Positions 6,637-6,931 of a stretch of 6,931 nt of DNA are shown here, one piece after another. The number at the start of each line of letters is the position of its first letter. Position 1 is the first letter of the stretch. Source of the stretch: Paracoccaceae bacterium (lineage in GTDB: Bacteria; Pseudomonadota; Alphaproteobacteria; Rhodobacterales; Rhodobacteraceae); NCBI GenBank assembly GCA_024304875.1, contig JAMWZF010000143.1, positions 1 through 6,931 of the forward strand, written 5' to 3'. The notes under the pieces are model-generated. The model was not told where the DNA came from. It worked only from the letters and a program-made list of their open reading frames with translations, and made no database searches. The position numbers and the translations under genes were made by a program.

Positions 6637-6648
6637 ATTGTATACAAT
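6637..6648. promoter_or_regulatory. Probable GntR/FCD operator palindrome
   Basis: ATTGTATACAAT is a perfect 12-bp palindrome and stands out as an A/T-rich island in a GC-rich region. Its core TTGTATACAA has the GT...AC arrangement of operators bound by FadR/FCD-subfamily GntR regulators. It lies about 100 bases before the GntR start (6537) and about 145 bases before the divergent ABC gene (6793), a good position for controlling both. The palindrome is seen directly; the family operator form is known; assignment to the adjacent regulator is inference. The sequence TACAAT within it could also serve as a -10 element on either strand, so repressor and polymerase may compete. Confidence 0.7.
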
Positions 6649-6693
6649 ACTGTGCGCAGTAATGCGGCATCGCGGCGCGTCCGTCGCCCAATT

Positions 6694-6703
6694 ATCGCGC
6701 GAT
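6694..6703. repeat. Palindrome ATCGCGCGAT
   Basis: A 10-bp perfect palindrome lies about 90 bases before the ABC ATPase start, directly after an A/T-rich patch (AATTAT, 6690-6695). It may be an additional regulatory site; in DNA this GC-rich a chance CG palindrome is also plausible. Confidence 0.35.
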
Positions 6704-6792
6704 CCCTGTTCGACGCCGGTGCCAGGCCCGAAAAGCCTGCCCCTGCGGCACGCCCCAGCGGAAGCTGAACCCGTTCTGACACGGGCGGCGAC

Positions 6793-6931
6793 ATGCGGAC
6801 AGGCTACGACCTCGAACTGGTGCATCTGACCAAGCGGTACGGCGACACGGTCGCGGTCCGCGACCTCAACCACGTCTTCACGCCCGGCAGTTACGTCTGC
6901 TTCCTCGGCCCCTCGGGCTGCGGCAAATCCT
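6793..6931 (+). CDS. ABC transporter ATPase, PotA/MalK class (3' end missing)
   Basis: The frame starting at ATG 6793 encodes 46 complete residues, MRTGYDLELVHLTKRYGDT... to ...FLGPSGCGKS, and is cut by the window end inside the Walker A motif (GPSGCGKS). The beginning, ExxxLTKRYGDTVAVRDLN followed by F-PG-YVCFLGPSGCGK, is the canonical N-terminus of single-domain import ATPases of the spermidine/putrescine, iron, glycerol-phosphate or maltose class (about 330-380 residues), distinct from the two-domain sugar ATPase at 790-2289. An aromatic Tyr (TKRY) at the A-loop position fits nucleotide binding. It reads away from the GntR-GNAT pair and probably begins an importer operon controlled from the shared intergenic region. 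The Shine-Dalgarno is weak (GGGCGG, about 6 bases upstream). The substrate cannot be told from this fragment. Confidence 0.85.
   Translation, partial: MRTGYDLELVHLTKRYGDTVAVRDLNHVFTPGSYVCFLGPSGCGKS

Larger units (their letters stand above)
6538..6792. promoter_or_regulatory. Divergent regulatory region between GntR gene and ABC ATPase gene
   Basis: This 255-base non-coding stretch separates two divergent genes and must contain both promoters. It is locally less GC-rich around 6634-6650 and 6689-6695. I found no convincing pair of -35 and -10 hexamers: TACAAT occurs on both strands within the palindrome at 6637-6648 but lacks a well-spaced -35 partner, and TTGTCG at 6626-6631 has only a weak TACTGT partner 16 bases on. 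Besides the palindrome there are inverted repeats at 6562-6573 and 6694-6703. Short open frames across the region have no recognisable protein content. Confidence 0.75.

Noticed and set aside
5929..6768. 279-residue + strand open frame over the second GntR gene and the intergenic region
   Set aside because: No domain is recognisable, the frame is antisense to a clear GntR/FCD protein and it shows Gly/Leu/Gln-rich shadow composition.
6770..6785. CCCGT-tctgac-ACGGG hairpin just before the ABC ATPase start
   Set aside because: A 5-bp stem is readily expected by chance at this GC content; it could affect ribosome access but nothing else supports it.

Overview
The window is GC-rich, compactly coded DNA. 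Codon choice (strong G/C in third positions, AAG for Lys, few rare codons), back-to-back overlapping genes and the mix of ABC importers with FCD-type GntR regulators suggest an alphaproteobacterium, plausibly Rhodobacterales or a relative. That placement rests on style and gene content, not on a marker gene.

Region 1 (1-5033, + strand) is a sugar-import operon. In order it encodes the 3' part of a periplasmic sugar-binding protein (YtfQ-like), a two-domain sugar ABC ATPase (YtfR-like), two RbsC/BPD_transp_2-type permeases (YtfT-like and YjfF-like), and a DgoR-like GntR/FCD regulator. Gene order, lengths and diagnostic motifs match the Escherichia coli YtfQRT-YjfF galactofuranose importer; the actual substrate here could be another pentose or hexose. 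The ATPase and both permeases are joined by 4-base ATGA overlaps and the regulator starts 1 base after the last permease stop. The only real gap (712-789) holds a perfect-geometry stem-loop with a UUCG tetraloop, likely to set a high binding-protein to membrane-component ratio. The operon promoter lies upstream of the window.

Region 2 (5030-6537, - strand) is a two-gene unit running towards region 1: a second GntR/FCD regulator followed, with a GTGA overlap, by a two-domain GNAT acetyltransferase that starts at GTG. Its stop codon and that of the DgoR-like regulator share the four bases CTAG, so the convergent genes have no space between them.

Region 3 (6538-6792) is the only sizeable non-coding stretch. 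It is a divergent regulatory region with a 12-bp perfect palindrome, ATTGTATACAAT, which has the GT-AC core expected for an FCD-type GntR operator, plus two other inverted repeats. At 6793 a new + strand gene starts and runs off the window: the N-terminus of a PotA/MalK-class ABC ATPase ending inside its Walker A motif.

Overall: a recognisable sugar importer with its own regulator, beside a less familiar module (GntR regulator, GNAT enzyme, divergent ABC importer) probably controlled from the shared intergenic operator. I saw no RNA genes, CRISPR arrays, insertion sequences or phage features.
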